The position numbers were made by a program, and so were the translations under genes. Positions 9,501 to 17,289 of a DNA stretch of 64,000 bases are shown one piece after another. The number at the start of each line of letters is the position of its first letter. The stretch's first letter is position 1. Source of the DNA: an uncultured Sunxiuqinia sp. (lineage in GTDB: Bacteria; Bacteroidota; Bacteroidia; Bacteroidales; Prolixibacteraceae); contig NZ_CANLZV010000007.1 in assembly GCF_947495665.1 (NCBI RefSeq), positions 124,001 to 188,000 of the forward strand, read 5' to 3'. The notes under the pieces are model-generated. The model had not been told where the DNA came from, searched no databases, and saw only the letters and a list, made by a program, of their open reading frames with translations.

Positions 9501-10370
9501 CACGTTTTTGGTGTAGTTGATCACCTCACGAAATCCGTTTTGAATCTCCCTGAATGAGTTGGCCAGTTCGCCAATCTCATTATTGGCCTGGATCGCCAGA
9601 TCGGCTGTAAGATCCCCCTTGGCAATCTCTCCAAATTTTTCAACCATTTCTTGCACTGGCTTGGTTATAGAGCGACTAATCCACTCGGATGCCGCAAATA
9701 CGATAACAACCAGCACTAGCACGATCAGCAAAATACCAGCCAACAACAAGTTATTTGCCATGGTATTTAAAGAAGAAATAGCTTGGGCAAAATCACCATA
9801 AAAGCCCCTCATTTGTGCCAAGTCGTCCGTAATTTCAGCTTTCGTTGCTTGGTCCGTGTTAAATCGGTAGGCCAACACTTCCTTTTGAATTTGCTCTCCC
9901 AGTTCATAGCCTCTTCGAGTGATTTGCTGAGCTTCATCCAACTTATCTGAATCAAGTGCCAATAGCAATTTAACCCGGCTTGCCATTAACACCGCATTTG
10001 AGCGATCATCATTATATGCCTCTCTATAGCAACTAAAAAGAGTATCAACAAATGCTTCACGGGGCAGTTGAGCCAGCTGCTCAATAGCAGCAAAATTCCG
10101 GGCCATCTGGTTGGCAGCTTCCATTTTCGCTACCGCCTGATTCCGCAACGCTTCATCATTCGAAATCTGGTAGCGATAAAAATCCTCGATACCTTCATGG
10201 AACACATTGTTATGCACCCGCTCTGCATTAATCATCAGATTAAGTGTTTTTCCTGTGTTGTAAAAAAAGTTGGAGATAAAGCCTAACACGATTAAACTTA
10301 GAATAGAAAAAAGACTCAGAAGCCGGAGTTTATTCCGAAGCTTCAGTCCGCTGAAGTTAGCCATGGTCAT
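6594..10370 (-). CDS. Large membrane hybrid histidine kinase (TM-HAMP-GAF-HisKA-HATPase-3 receivers)
   Basis: A 1258-residue sensor. TM1 lies near residues 15-37 and TM2 near 205-230, enclosing a helical extracytoplasmic domain. Then come HAMP (~231-285), GAF (~345-480), and a long coiled coil (~495-590) containing two copies of a 15-residue stretch with consensus LQVQQEELRVANEEL exactly 28 residues apart. HisKA follows with His597 in NMSHELRTPL, then HATPase (DSGVGIP, GGTGLGLSI) and three receiver-like modules. The first (~880-990) lacks acidic-pocket and acceptor residues. The second has Asp1044 (LDLGLPD) and the third Asp1188 (LMDVMMP). It is the first gene of the operon leading into the hybrid kinase, CheR and CheB. 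Met1 or Met3 could be the start. Confidence 0.93.
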   Translation of the reverse strand: MTMANFSGLKLRNKLRLLSLFSILSLIVLGFISNFFYNTGKTLNLMINAERVHNNVFHEGIEDFYRYQISNDEALRNQAVAKMEAANQMARNFAAIEQLAQLPREAFVDTLFSCYREAYNDDRSNAVLMASRVKLLLALDSDKLDEAQQITRRGYELGEQIQKEVLAYRFNTDQATKAEITDDLAQMRGFYGDFAQAISSLNTMANNLLLAGILLIVLVLVVIVFAASEWISRSITKPVQEMVEKFGEIAKGDLTADLAIQANNEIGELANSFREIQNGFREVINYTKNVANGNYSTQIVPRSSKDELSQALNKMVDELREAQERTAKDSWFNAGINSINEKLRGNQQPDEISSKALTFLMEFLHSQLGSIHMYDPDYKFLTLLSSSGFDPQKLKSKIKLNEGIIGQVAASGERVILNDIPDESYLTYSSSGQFKPSQVVVIPLLFNEILIGTLELSSLTAYTSLELDFLQQASKILSIYLNLSENVLKTNELLQKTQDQASELQVQQEELRVANEELLEHTKVLTDNEKKLQVQQEELRVANEELEERTRQLELQKEDISLKNNELIETHDQLEAKAKELQLASQYKSEFLANMSHELRTPLNSLLILSSLLSANKKGNLTEDQVQSAKIIHKSGADLLHLINEVLDLSKIEAGKMTVDMDFVQTIDLKEEVLMSFKATAEDKKLAFEVLIEAGFPNEIRTDRHRLMQVLKNLLSNAFKFTSQGQVAVYFMGSCPQTQFRSAGLQPENTCCIQVSDSGVGIPAEKLEAIFEAFQQADGSISRKFGGTGLGLSISRELIRMLGGEIQLESQVGKGSVFYVYLPVHAGMDAISEPVKFAQPKVANIQEASETIPVSHPISDPILTPFIDDDRNDSLNGQTVLVIHPSKAQAEKFLQQARAKDFRVIAAANIPDGIILAEKFHPKAIMLAVEFANTADADYQKLKTHRLLGKLPVHVITPIDYNESEEQGELKTLETIEFADALKSLDSHFASPLKRMLIVEDNAVTRSVIKTMLFDLDLEISEVEMAHEAFDLLSRETFDCVILDLGLPDYSGKALLEKLKEHKIAIPKVIVYTGKEMSQEEVRELNAYTDTIILKGIKSDERLMDEVTLFLHQVSRQIPGKKTKPAITNEEALFKGKKIMVVDDDIRNVFALGQILEEREIEVVDAENGQVAIDLLQEDPQVDLILMDVMMPVMDGYQAMHIIRNTPKIKDIPIICLTAKAMKEDHENALKNGANDYLSKPLDEGKLFSMLKIWLYRN

Positions 10371-10386
10371 TTTGGATTATTTTGGC

Positions 10387-10394
10387 CAAAAATA
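10387..10394 (-). promoter_or_regulatory. Possible -7 box for the kinase/CheR/CheB operon
   Basis: On the minus strand this reads TATTTTTG, matching TAnnTTTG, and lies 16 nt before the kinase start. I see no good TTTG at -33 and the leader would be very short, so this is tentative. Confidence 0.3.
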
Positions 10395-10611
10395 GAAAAT
10401 GATTACTTAGCGGACCCATACTTTTTGAAATTGTTTGCACAAAAAGATGCCGAGCAATGGGGTTTAAACAAAACCTTTATCTCATCTTACACATTCATAA
10501 CTCCATACACGCAGCTAAACCAGGCAGTCAAACAAAACCCAAAACAAGAGAGGAACAACAACCGCTAAACGACTGATTAACTTCCGGTAATCAAGCAAGG
10601 GGCACACCTCA

Positions 10612-10625
10612 TGCAATCGATTGTA
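10612..10625. promoter_or_regulatory. LacI-family type operator overlapping a promoter
   Basis: TGCAATCGATTGTA is a palindrome with a single mismatch and fits the general LacI/GalR-family operator TGnAAnCGnTTnCA at all but one defined position. It overlaps the proposed -33 element (TTG at 10621-10623), an arrangement expected for repression. No lacI gene is in the window. Confidence 0.5.
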
Positions 10626-10652
10626 TTTTATTGGTATTAATTCCTATATTTG
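10621..10652 (+). promoter_or_regulatory. Bacteroidota promoter of the DUF4861-like gene
   Basis: TTG at 10621-10623 and TATATTTG at 10645-10652, separated by 21 nt, match the -33/-7 consensus. The position decides the start of the downstream gene: an in-frame TTG at 10650 lies inside the -7 box, so translation must begin at the ATG at 10689. Confidence 0.65.
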
Positions 10653-10688
10653 CCTGCAATGGATATAATTAATAATAAATATTTCAGT

Positions 10689-11549
10689 ATGAAGACTCTA
10701 ATCACCTTTGCACTGATTTCCCTCTTTGGACTCTCAGCAGCAGCACAGAACAAAACGGAAATCAGCTTATTCTGGAAAGACAATCCGGACCAAGTCAGCG
10801 CTATCGAATCGTTAAGCGGAGACTTATACCGTCAACTTGGTCATCATGGCCCGGCAGTTGAAAATGAATGGTTGGGCCTGCGCCTCTATTTCGACCACAA
10901 AGTGGCCATTGACGTGTACAACAAAACCAAACCGCAGTTGGAACTTGCACAAGCCCGCTGGTACCCGACTCCGAAGCAACAGCAAGAAGACTGGGGAGCT
11001 GATCAGTACAAAGTAGGCCAAACGGTTGGATTGGGCGGTGTTCGTCTATGGGACGGCGAGCAGATTGTTCTTCTGGATCCGGTTAGTAAACGAACTGCCC
11101 GGGTAAAAAAAGAAGCCAACCAATCGTACATGGAAATGCTTTCTGAAAATGTGCCTTACAAAGGTGACAGCATTGATGTGCTGGTTCGCGTTACGGTTTA
11201 TTCGGGCCAACGCGAAGCCAAGGTTGAAGCATTTGCCTTTAGTTCTGAGCCGGTTCAATTTATGACTGGCGTAAACTTCCATCCGGGAACAGCCACGCAG
11301 GACGGTGATGGCTACGTGGCCAGCTGGGGCCTTCACCCCGCCGATGTAGCTGCCTACCAACTCACCATTGGGGCTGCCTTGCTCTATCAGCCCGAGGATT
11401 TTGTAAGCAAGGAAAAAGGAGACGATCAATACATCCTGATTTCGAAGCCAACCAACTACATGAGCACCTGGATTACTTCAGCCTGTGAGAAAGAAGAAGG
11501 ATTTAACTCGTTGGAAGATTTTATAAGCTACCTCAACAACATTCAATAA
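10689..11549 (+). CDS. Secreted DUF4861-like protein
   Basis: A 286-residue protein with a clear signal peptide (MKTLITFALISLFGLSAAAQ, cut near residue 20). The mature part has the pattern LGLRLYFDHKVAIDVYNK, then a KVG...GLGGVRLW segment and a C-terminal half rich in beta-strands. I associate this with the DUF4861 family of Bacteroidota carbohydrate-utilisation loci; that assignment is from memory of motif style and is moderate. No enzymatic residues can be named. The start is set by the promoter just upstream. A LacI-type operator at the promoter suggests control by a sugar, consistent with a periplasmic or secreted role in glycan use. It is monocistronic, ending at a terminator. Confidence 0.75.
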   Translation: MKTLITFALISLFGLSAAAQNKTEISLFWKDNPDQVSAIESLSGDLYRQLGHHGPAVENEWLGLRLYFDHKVAIDVYNKTKPQLELAQARWYPTPKQQQEDWGADQYKVGQTVGLGGVRLWDGEQIVLLDPVSKRTARVKKEANQSYMEMLSENVPYKGDSIDVLVRVTVYSGQREAKVEAFAFSSEPVQFMTGVNFHPGTATQDGDGYVASWGLHPADVAAYQLTIGAALLYQPEDFVSKEKGDDQYILISKPTNYMSTWITSACEKEEGFNSLEDFISYLNNIQ

Positions 11550-11567
11550 GATTCCTTTTAAGAAACA

Positions 11568-11597
11568 AAAAATCCCGCCTTCCAGCGGGATTTTTGT
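11568..11597. terminator. Bidirectional terminator between DUF4861-like gene and sucD
   Basis: TCCCGC (11573-11578) pairs with GCGGGA (11585-11590) across a 6-nt loop, extended by A- and T-runs on either side. It serves the two convergent genes. Confidence 0.88.
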
Positions 11598-12479
11598 TTA
11601 GGCGTTGACCTTAGCCAACTTTTCTTTTAACAATCCGGGAATCTCGGAAGGCTCTTTGGCTACCGGCACGTTGGCCTTGGCAAAAGCCTTGATTTTTTCT
11701 TCGGCCGTTCCTGAGCCACTTGAAATAATAGCTCCGGCATGCCCCATTCGTTTTCCGGGAGGTGCGGTTTGTCCGGCAATAAAGGATACCACCGGCTTGG
11801 TCATGTGTTTGGCAATGTACTCAGCAGCCTGCTCTTCGGCATCGCCACCAATCTCGCCAATCAACACCACAGCTTCGGTTTCAGGATCATTTTCATACAT
11901 CTCCAGCAAATCAATATAGTACAAGCCGGCTACCGGGTCTCCCCCGATGCCAACAACCGTACTCTGCCCCATATCACTTTTTGTCAACATATTGACCACC
12001 TCATAGGTCAAGGTGCCACTGCGCGACATCAACCCGATGTTTCCTTTTTTGAAGATCATTCCCGGCAAAATCCCAATCAGCGCCTCATCGGGCGTAATTA
12101 GTCCGGGGCAGTTGGGGCCAATTAACTTGGTTCCGTTGCGCTCAATGACTGAGGTTACCCGAATCATATCCTGAATAGGAACTCCTTCGGAGATCGCCAC
12201 CACCAACTCAATGCCTGCGTAAGAAGCTTCCAGAATGGCATCGGCAGCAAAGGGGGCCGGCACAAAAATGATTGATGTATTGGCACCTGTTGCCTGGACA
12301 GCCTCAGCGACTGTATCAAAAACCGGAATGCCATCAACGACCTGACCGCCTTTCCCGGGCGATGTTCCGGCTACAATATTGGTTCCATATGCTTTCATAC
12401 GGCCGGCGTGAAATTGTCCGTCACGGCCGGTTATTCCCTGCACCAGCAGTTTTGTATCTTTATTTACGAGAATACTCAT
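11598..12479 (-). CDS. sucD: Succinyl-CoA ligase (ADP-forming) alpha subunit SucD
   Basis: A 293-residue protein of typical SucD length. Together with SucC it interconverts succinyl-CoA and succinate with substrate-level phosphorylation in the TCA cycle. The CoA-binding Rossmann start ([17 protein letters not shown], ~9-25), the signature [21 protein letters not shown] and the phosphorylated His247 in MGHAGAI are all seen. It follows sucC by 12 nt on the same strand, an operon with the usual sucC-sucD order. Fermenting or anaerobic Bacteroidota can run it in either direction. Confidence 0.96.
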   Translation of the reverse strand: MSILVNKDTKLLVQGITGRDGQFHAGRMKAYGTNIVAGTSPGKGGQVVDGIPVFDTVAEAVQATGANTSIIFVPAPFAADAILEASYAGIELVVAISEGVPIQDMIRVTSVIERNGTKLIGPNCPGLITPDEALIGILPGMIFKKGNIGLMSRSGTLTYEVVNMLTKSDMGQSTVVGIGGDPVAGLYYIDLLEMYENDPETEAVVLIGEIGGDAEEQAAEYIAKHMTKPVVSFIAGQTAPPGKRMGHAGAIISSGSGTAEEKIKAFAKANVPVAKEPSEIPGLLKEKLAKVNA

Positions 12480-12491
12480 GGTTTCGATTTT

Positions 12492-13634
12492 TTAAGATTC
12501 CTGAATTCGACTTAACTCAATCGCTTTTTTGGCCGCTTCACTCATGGTTTGCACAGTCGGCAATCCTTTTTCTTTCAGCAAAGCCAAACCTTCTTCGGCA
12601 TTGGTTCCCGACAAACGCACCACAATAGGCATCTTGGATCCAATGGTGTCCAGCGCTTCGATCAAGCCACGCGCCACGTCATCGCAACGGGTAATTCCGC
12701 CAAAAATATTAATCATCACTGCCTTCACATTCTTGTCCGAAGTCAGGATATTCATGGCATCCACCACTTTTTGCGGGTTGGAACTTCCGCCAATATCCAG
12801 GAAGTTGGCTGGTTCACCACCATAAAGCTTAATCATATCCATGGTAGCCATCGCCAGTCCTGCGCCATTCACCATACAGCCAATGTTGCCATCAAGCTTC
12901 ACATAAGACAAGCCTTTTTCGTGAGCATCAATCTCTTTCAGCTCATCTTCATCAGCTTCACGCATGGCTTCAATTTCCGGTTGACGATACAAGGCGTTAT
13001 CATCAAAATTCATCTTGCCATCAATGGCCCAAATCTTCTGATCGGGGGTTAGCACCAAAGGGTTGACTTCTGCAATAGTCGCATCGGTTTCTACAAACAG
13101 GGTGTATAGCTTTTGCATAATGCCGGCTGCCTTGCGGGCCAGTTTGACGTCGCCAAACAGCTTCATTCCAATGGCACGGGCCTGAAAATCGAGTAAGCCT
13201 GTCAAGGGATCAATGGGGAATTTATGGATCAGCTCCGGCGTATTCTTAGCCACTTCTTCAATTTCCACTCCCCCTTCGGCACTGGCCATCAGGGTGACCG
13301 ACTTGGTATTCCGGTCATTGATCAGACCAACATAAAATTCCTTTTCAATATCGACAGCATCAGCCAGCAAAACCTTCTCTACCGTAAAGCCTTTGATGTC
13401 CATTCCCAGAATTTGGCGAGCTGCATCTACGGCTTCCTGCTTGGTTTTAGCCAGTTTTACTCCGCCGGCTTTTCCGCGTCCGCCAACAAGCACCTGCGCT
13501 TTTACAACAACCATGTCGTCTTTCTTTGCCATTGCTTTTTCTACTTCCTCTACCGAATGGCAAAGCACATCGTTCGGTACCGGAAGGCCGTATTTCTTGA
13601 AGATTTCCCGGGCTTGATATTCGTGTATCTTCAT
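12492..13634 (-). CDS. sucC: Succinyl-CoA ligase beta subunit SucC
   Basis: The 380-residue protein begins MKIHEYQAREIFKKYG, the conserved SucC N-terminus. The frame is open further upstream (to 13715) but those 27 codons have no family counterpart, so the ATG at 13634 is chosen. It contains an ATP-grasp domain (VKAQVLVGGRGKAGGVK, ~42-58) and the C-terminal ligase domain (CMVNGAGLAMATMD, NIFGGITRCD). It forms a complex with SucD encoded 12 nt downstream. The gene is preceded by a long AT-rich leader region. Confidence 0.95.
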   Translation of the reverse strand: MKIHEYQAREIFKKYGLPVPNDVLCHSVEEVEKAMAKKDDMVVVKAQVLVGGRGKAGGVKLAKTKQEAVDAARQILGMDIKGFTVEKVLLADAVDIEKEFYVGLINDRNTKSVTLMASAEGGVEIEEVAKNTPELIHKFPIDPLTGLLDFQARAIGMKLFGDVKLARKAAGIMQKLYTLFVETDATIAEVNPLVLTPDQKIWAIDGKMNFDDNALYRQPEIEAMREADEDELKEIDAHEKGLSYVKLDGNIGCMVNGAGLAMATMDMIKLYGGEPANFLDIGGSSNPQKVVDAMNILTSDKNVKAVMINIFGGITRCDDVARGLIEALDTIGSKMPIVVRLSGTNAEEGLALLKEKGLPTVQTMSEAAKKAIELSRIQES

Positions 13635-13978
13635 AAAGTATTTATTAATAAAGGTTAGAAAATTCTTGCTTGGTTTAAATGTATCAAAATATCCAGTGGC
13701 ATGGAAGTACATCACTCATAGTCACTAGCTATTTTAAAACATATAAACACCCGCATTACTGAATTGTTTGTACAAAAGTTCCAAGACAAAACATCGCGAC
13801 CCGGAGCATTATTTCGGTAGTATTTTTCATCAGAAGCCTTCTGCCAGGCAGGGCAATAAGCCGTCAATAAGGAGTGGCAGCCCATAAAATAAAGGGGTGT
13901 TAAGCCAACAGCAGTGCTGCCTCCAAGAGAAAGATGCCTATTGAAATGCCGTAAGGCTCCTTAAAAGTGTCAGGCTCA
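13635..13978. other. Divergent intergenic region upstream of sucC
   Basis: This 344-nt stretch separates the divergent sucC and sugar-phosphate isomerase genes. It should contain the sucCD promoter, but no exact TAnnTTTG box was found on the minus strand (a near match, with one spacer base missing, lies around 13685). No ORF, RNA gene or repeat was recognised. Confidence 0.45.
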
Positions 13979-14009
13979 TTGGCAAAAGCTAAAAATAACT
14001 GTAATTTTG
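13979..14009 (+). promoter_or_regulatory. Promoter of the SIS-isochorismatase operon
   Basis: TTGG at 13979-13982, 19-nt spacer, TAATTTTG at 14002-14009: a close match to the Bacteroidota -33/-7 consensus. It leaves a leader of about 65 nt before the ATG at 14084. Confidence 0.65.
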
Positions 14010-14083
14010 GGCGCACAAATTTCAAGTGTTCTGTTTCATGAGCACTTCATGATAAAAAAACGCCAAAGCACAACATAGAAAAA

Positions 14084-14701
14084 ATGAAAGAGGAAGTTAT
14101 CAAACTGATTAAGCAGGAAGCCGACGCCATTGCCAACATTCCTGTTACCGACCAATATGAAGAAGCCATTCGGATTATTGAAAAATGTGTTCACCAAAAA
14201 CAAGGTAAGCTGGTAGCCAGCGGAATGGGGAAAGCCGGACAAATTGCTTTAAACATTGCCACTACGTTTAGCTCAACCGGTACGCCGGCCGTATTTCTGC
14301 ACCCGAGCGATGCGCAGCATGGCGACTTGGGAGTTGTTCAGCCCAACGATGTGTTGTTGTTAATTTCCAATTCCGGAAAAACCCGGGAGATTGTGGAACT
14401 GGTCAACCTGGCCGACAACCTGTATGAGAATATTCCGATTGTGGTAATTACCGGAAACCCTGACAGCGAACTGGCTCAACTGGCCGATGCCGTTCTTTTC
14501 ACCGGCAACCCGGATGAAGTTTGTGCCTTGGGTTTAACGCCCAGCACATCCACCACAACCATGACCGTTATTGGTGATATTTTGGTGGTGCTGTTGATGA
14601 AAAAAATTGGATTTACAAACGAAGATTACGCCAAGCGTCACCACGGTGGCTACCTGGGAGACAAATCCCGCACACAGGCACGTCTTCAAAATAAAAAATA
14701 G
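14084..14701 (+). CDS. SIS-domain sugar-phosphate isomerase (KdsD/GutQ-like, without CBS domains)
   Basis: A 205-residue single SIS domain. It shows the phosphosugar-binding pattern GMGKAGQIALNIATTFSSTG, then HPSDAQHGDLG, SNSGKTRE and the KdsD-like ending LAKRHHGGYLG (here YAKRHHGGYLG). These are the hallmarks of arabinose-5-phosphate isomerase, which feeds KDO synthesis for lipopolysaccharide. Classical KdsD/KpsF carries two CBS domains after the SIS domain; they are absent here, so this is the short form and the substrate is less certain. It is translationally close to the isochorismatase-family gene 3 nt downstream. Confidence 0.82.
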   Translation: MKEEVIKLIKQEADAIANIPVTDQYEEAIRIIEKCVHQKQGKLVASGMGKAGQIALNIATTFSSTGTPAVFLHPSDAQHGDLGVVQPNDVLLLISNSGKTREIVELVNLADNLYENIPIVVITGNPDSELAQLADAVLFTGNPDEVCALGLTPSTSTTTMTVIGDILVVLLMKKIGFTNEDYAKRHHGGYLGDKSRTQARLQNKK

Positions 14702-14704
14702 ACC

Positions 14705-15247
14705 ATGCGCATTACAAGAGAAAATACCGTAGGATTAGTGATCGACATCCAGGAACGACTGGTGCCAGCCATGGCTGAAAACGAAACACTGACCGCCCAT
14801 TGTAAAATTTTAATTGAAGGGTTACAAACCCTTCAGATTCCCTTGCTTGTGACCCAGCAGTACACCAAAGGACTGGGAGAAACCATTCCGGAGATCAGCG
14901 CGCTCATTACCGACTTTAAACCGATTGAAAAGCGTGATTTCAGCTGCTGTGACGAAACAGCGGTGAGCGAACAGCTCCAAACACTGGAAGCCAAAAATGT
15001 CATTATTTGTGGTATCGAAAGCCATGTGTGCGTGTTGCAAACTGCCATCGATCTGAAAGAGTCGGGTTACAACCCGGTAGTGGTGATGGATTGTGTTTCA
15101 TCCCGCTCTCTGGATAACGTTGACCTTGCTGCGGAACGCTTCCGCCACGAGGGTATTATGATGACTTCTTACGAATCCATTTTATTTGAATTGACCCGTT
15201 CTGCAGCTGCAGCTGAGTTCCGGACAATTTCAAAACTGGTTAAGTAA
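14705..15247 (+). CDS. Isochorismatase-family cysteine hydrolase
   Basis: A 180-residue cysteine hydrolase fold. Residues of the catalytic triad are visible: Asp14 in LVIDIQERL, a Lys in the FKPIEKRDFSC segment, and Cys109 in GIESHVCVLQTA. The cis-peptide region preceding Cys is also conserved. The family includes nicotinamidases, isochorismatases and many amidases of unknown substrate, so a substrate cannot be assigned. It sits 3 nt after the SIS isomerase gene and shares its promoter. An intrinsic terminator follows 41 nt after the stop. Confidence 0.85.
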   Translation: MRITRENTVGLVIDIQERLVPAMAENETLTAHCKILIEGLQTLQIPLLVTQQYTKGLGETIPEISALITDFKPIEKRDFSCCDETAVSEQLQTLEAKNVIICGIESHVCVLQTAIDLKESGYNPVVVMDCVSSRSLDNVDLAAERFRHEGIMMTSYESILFELTRSAAAAEFRTISKLVK

Positions 15248-15288
15248 GCTCACAAAAAAGGTCTCTAAATAACAGAGCACGAACACAT

Positions 15289-15322
15289 AAGCCGGAAGCA
15301 TGCCTGTTTCCGGCTTTTTTTT
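15289..15322 (+). terminator. Intrinsic terminator of SIS-isochorismatase operon
   Basis: AAGCCGGAA (15289-15297) pairs with TTCCGGCTT (15308-15316), followed by an eight-T run. Confidence 0.9.
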
Positions 15323-15371
15323 AATACCTAATTAACCTTCAGGTCGAGTCTGAATTTGTATTTTTAGCCTC

Positions 15372-16496
15372 ATGGATAATAAACTAAACATTGGGTTTGA
15401 CGCGAAAAGGGCGTTTCTGAATGATGCCGGACTGGGCCATTTCAGCCGGAACACCATTCTTTCGCTATCGGATTTCTACCCGAAAAACAACTATTTTCTT
15501 TTCACACCCGATGTTGATATTGAACGATTTCAGGCACCGGAAAGAGCCACCATCATTTACCCACAAGCCTGGTGGTCCATCCTCAAATCGTTATGGCGCA
15601 CTTATAAAATTGCCGGACTAGCAGAAGCTGCCGGACTCGACATTTACCATGGCCTCAGCCACGAGCTTCCCCGGGGGATTGAACAAACCGGAATCAAATG
15701 TGTGGTCACCATGCACGATCTCATCTTTATGCGATTCCCGGAGTTCTACAACATGACCGACCGAAAGATCTATCTCCGGAAGGTACAGCACGCTTGCCAG
15801 GCAGCCGATAAAATCATCGCTATCAGTCAGCAAACCAAAAATGACCTGATTCAGTTTATCGGAGCTGATCCAGCCAAAATCAAGGTGATTTACCAAGCCA
15901 TCAAGCCCATCTATTTCACCAAGTCCAGCAAACAGGAACTGCTGGAAACTCAAAAGAAACTGGCGCTTCCTCCGCATTTCATGCTCACGGTTGGCACCCT
16001 TGAAGCCCGGAAAAACCTGGCTTCCATTCTGAAAGCCCTCAACAAGCTAAACACCCGGACACCGCTGGTCGTTATTGGTAAAAAAACCAATTACCTGAAC
16101 CACTTAAAACCCTTGGTTCAAAAGCTGGGCGATCAGCTTATTTTCTTGCAGGAAGTCAACGACACCGACCTGAGCCGGCTTTACCAGCTGGCTGAACTAA
16201 TGATTTACCCTTCGGTTTTTGAAGGATTTGGCCTCCCCATTGCCGAGGCACAGGCCTGTGGCTGCCCGGTGATTACCTCCAACATCAGCAGTATGCCCGA
16301 AGCAGGAGGTGATGGCGCGCACTACATTCATCCGAAAAAATACAAGGAAATCAGCGAGGCCATCCAGCAGATCAGTAAGGATAAAGCCTATCGTGATGTG
16401 CTGATTTTTAAAGGCCAGTTAAATGCCGAACGTTTTACCGGTAAGGCTTATGCCCAACAATTGATGACCCTTTATAAAGAATTAGACCATGCATAA
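15372..16496 (+). CDS. Glycosyltransferase family 4 (GT-B) protein
   Basis: A 374-residue GT-B fold enzyme. The N-terminal half shows NIGFDAKRAFLNDAGLGHFSRN and YHGLSHELPRG; the C-terminal Rossmann half has VGTLEARKNLASIL, and the E-x7-E retaining-transferase motif in FEGFGLPIAEAQACG. It probably transfers a sugar from an NDP-sugar to a surface glycan or lipid-linked acceptor on the cytoplasmic face of the membrane. The acceptor cannot be inferred. Its last 8 nt overlap the start of the TsaC-type gene, so the two are co-translated although functionally unrelated. Confidence 0.9.
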   Translation: MDNKLNIGFDAKRAFLNDAGLGHFSRNTILSLSDFYPKNNYFLFTPDVDIERFQAPERATIIYPQAWWSILKSLWRTYKIAGLAEAAGLDIYHGLSHELPRGIEQTGIKCVVTMHDLIFMRFPEFYNMTDRKIYLRKVQHACQAADKIIAISQQTKNDLIQFIGADPAKIKVIYQAIKPIYFTKSSKQELLETQKKLALPPHFMLTVGTLEARKNLASILKALNKLNTRTPLVVIGKKTNYLNHLKPLVQKLGDQLIFLQEVNDTDLSRLYQLAELMIYPSVFEGFGLPIAEAQACGCPVITSNISSMPEAGGDGAHYIHPKKYKEISEAIQQISKDKAYRDVLIFKGQLNAERFTGKAYAQQLMTLYKELDHA

Positions 16497-17052
16497 CGAT
16501 CTTAAAAAAGCACTGGAAGTGCTGCAAAACGGGGGAATTATTCTTTACCCTACCGATACCATTTGGGGAATTGGCTGCGATGCCACCAACGAAGAAGCAG
16601 TATCGCGTATTTACCAGCTAAAAAAGCGGGAAGACTCCAAAAGCATGCTGGTGCTCATGGAAAACATTAATTTCTTGAGCCGCTATGTGGAAGAAGTTCC
16701 TGAAATCGCCTATGACCTGATTGAAGTGAGCGACAAACCACTGACCATCATTTATCCGGGAGCCAAAAACCTGGCTAAAAACCTGGTGGCAGCGGATGGA
16801 AGCATTGGCATACGCTTGACTTCCGAGGATTTTACCCGCCAGCTGATTCAGCGTTTCAAAAAACCGCTGGTTTCTACTTCGGCCAATATCAGCGGCGAGG
16901 GTTCGCCCGCCTTTTTTGATGAAATTAGCCCGGAGATTATCGATGCAGTTGACTATGTGGTAGAATACCGACAGGATGACACCACTCCGAAAAGCCCGTC
17001 AAGCATTATAAAACTGGGTGTTGGCGGCGAAATAGATATTTTAAGGAAATAA
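16489..17052 (+). CDS. YrdC/Sua5-type L-threonylcarbamoyladenylate synthase
   Basis: A 187-residue YrdC domain, the short TsaC form without the Sua5 C-terminal domain. It makes threonylcarbamoyl-AMP from threonine, bicarbonate and ATP for the t6A37 modification of ANN-decoding tRNAs. Motifs: YPTDTIWGIGCDA (~18-30), the KKRE segment of the nucleotide site, GSIGIRL, and STSANISGEGSP near residue 130. The start ATG lies within the end of the glycosyltransferase gene (8-nt overlap). Length and motif order are normal for the family. Confidence 0.9.
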   Translation: MHNDLKKALEVLQNGGIILYPTDTIWGIGCDATNEEAVSRIYQLKKREDSKSMLVLMENINFLSRYVEEVPEIAYDLIEVSDKPLTIIYPGAKNLAKNLVAADGSIGIRLTSEDFTRQLIQRFKKPLVSTSANISGEGSPAFFDEISPEIIDAVDYVVEYRQDDTTPKSPSSIIKLGVGGEIDILRK

Positions 17053-17124
17053 CCTGTCCCCAAGGCTTCCATCCCTTCACAAAAGATGGAAGCCTTGGTC
17101 GACTTTCAACTTCCGAAAACCTGA

Positions 17125-17215
17125 ACATCCAAAATTCCTTTCTCCCGCTTCCTGGCTCCTGCCTCCATTCTCCTCTTTGCTCTTTCCTCTCCGCCCTCTG
17201 CTCTCCCCAACAGGC
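17125..17215. repeat. Pyrimidine-rich low-complexity intergenic tract
   Basis: The plus strand is almost purely C/T with repeated CTCC/TCTC/GCTC words. It is the strand-reversed counterpart of the purine-rich tracts at 26976-27140, 28252-28308 and 30386-30455. It does not encode a credible protein. Confidence 0.55.
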
Positions 17216-17222
17216 CGAATCT

Positions 17223-17250
17223 TGAGAGCTCAACAGAATAATTATCTTTG
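17223..17250 (+). promoter_or_regulatory. Promoter of the GH20 gene
   Basis: TTG at 17223-17225 and TATCTTTG at 17243-17250 (TAnnTTTG) precede the GH20 start at 17290. The 17-nt spacing is on the short side. Confidence 0.5.
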
Positions 17251-17289
17251 CACGCTTATGAAATTTTACCCCAATAATTATTTCAAATC

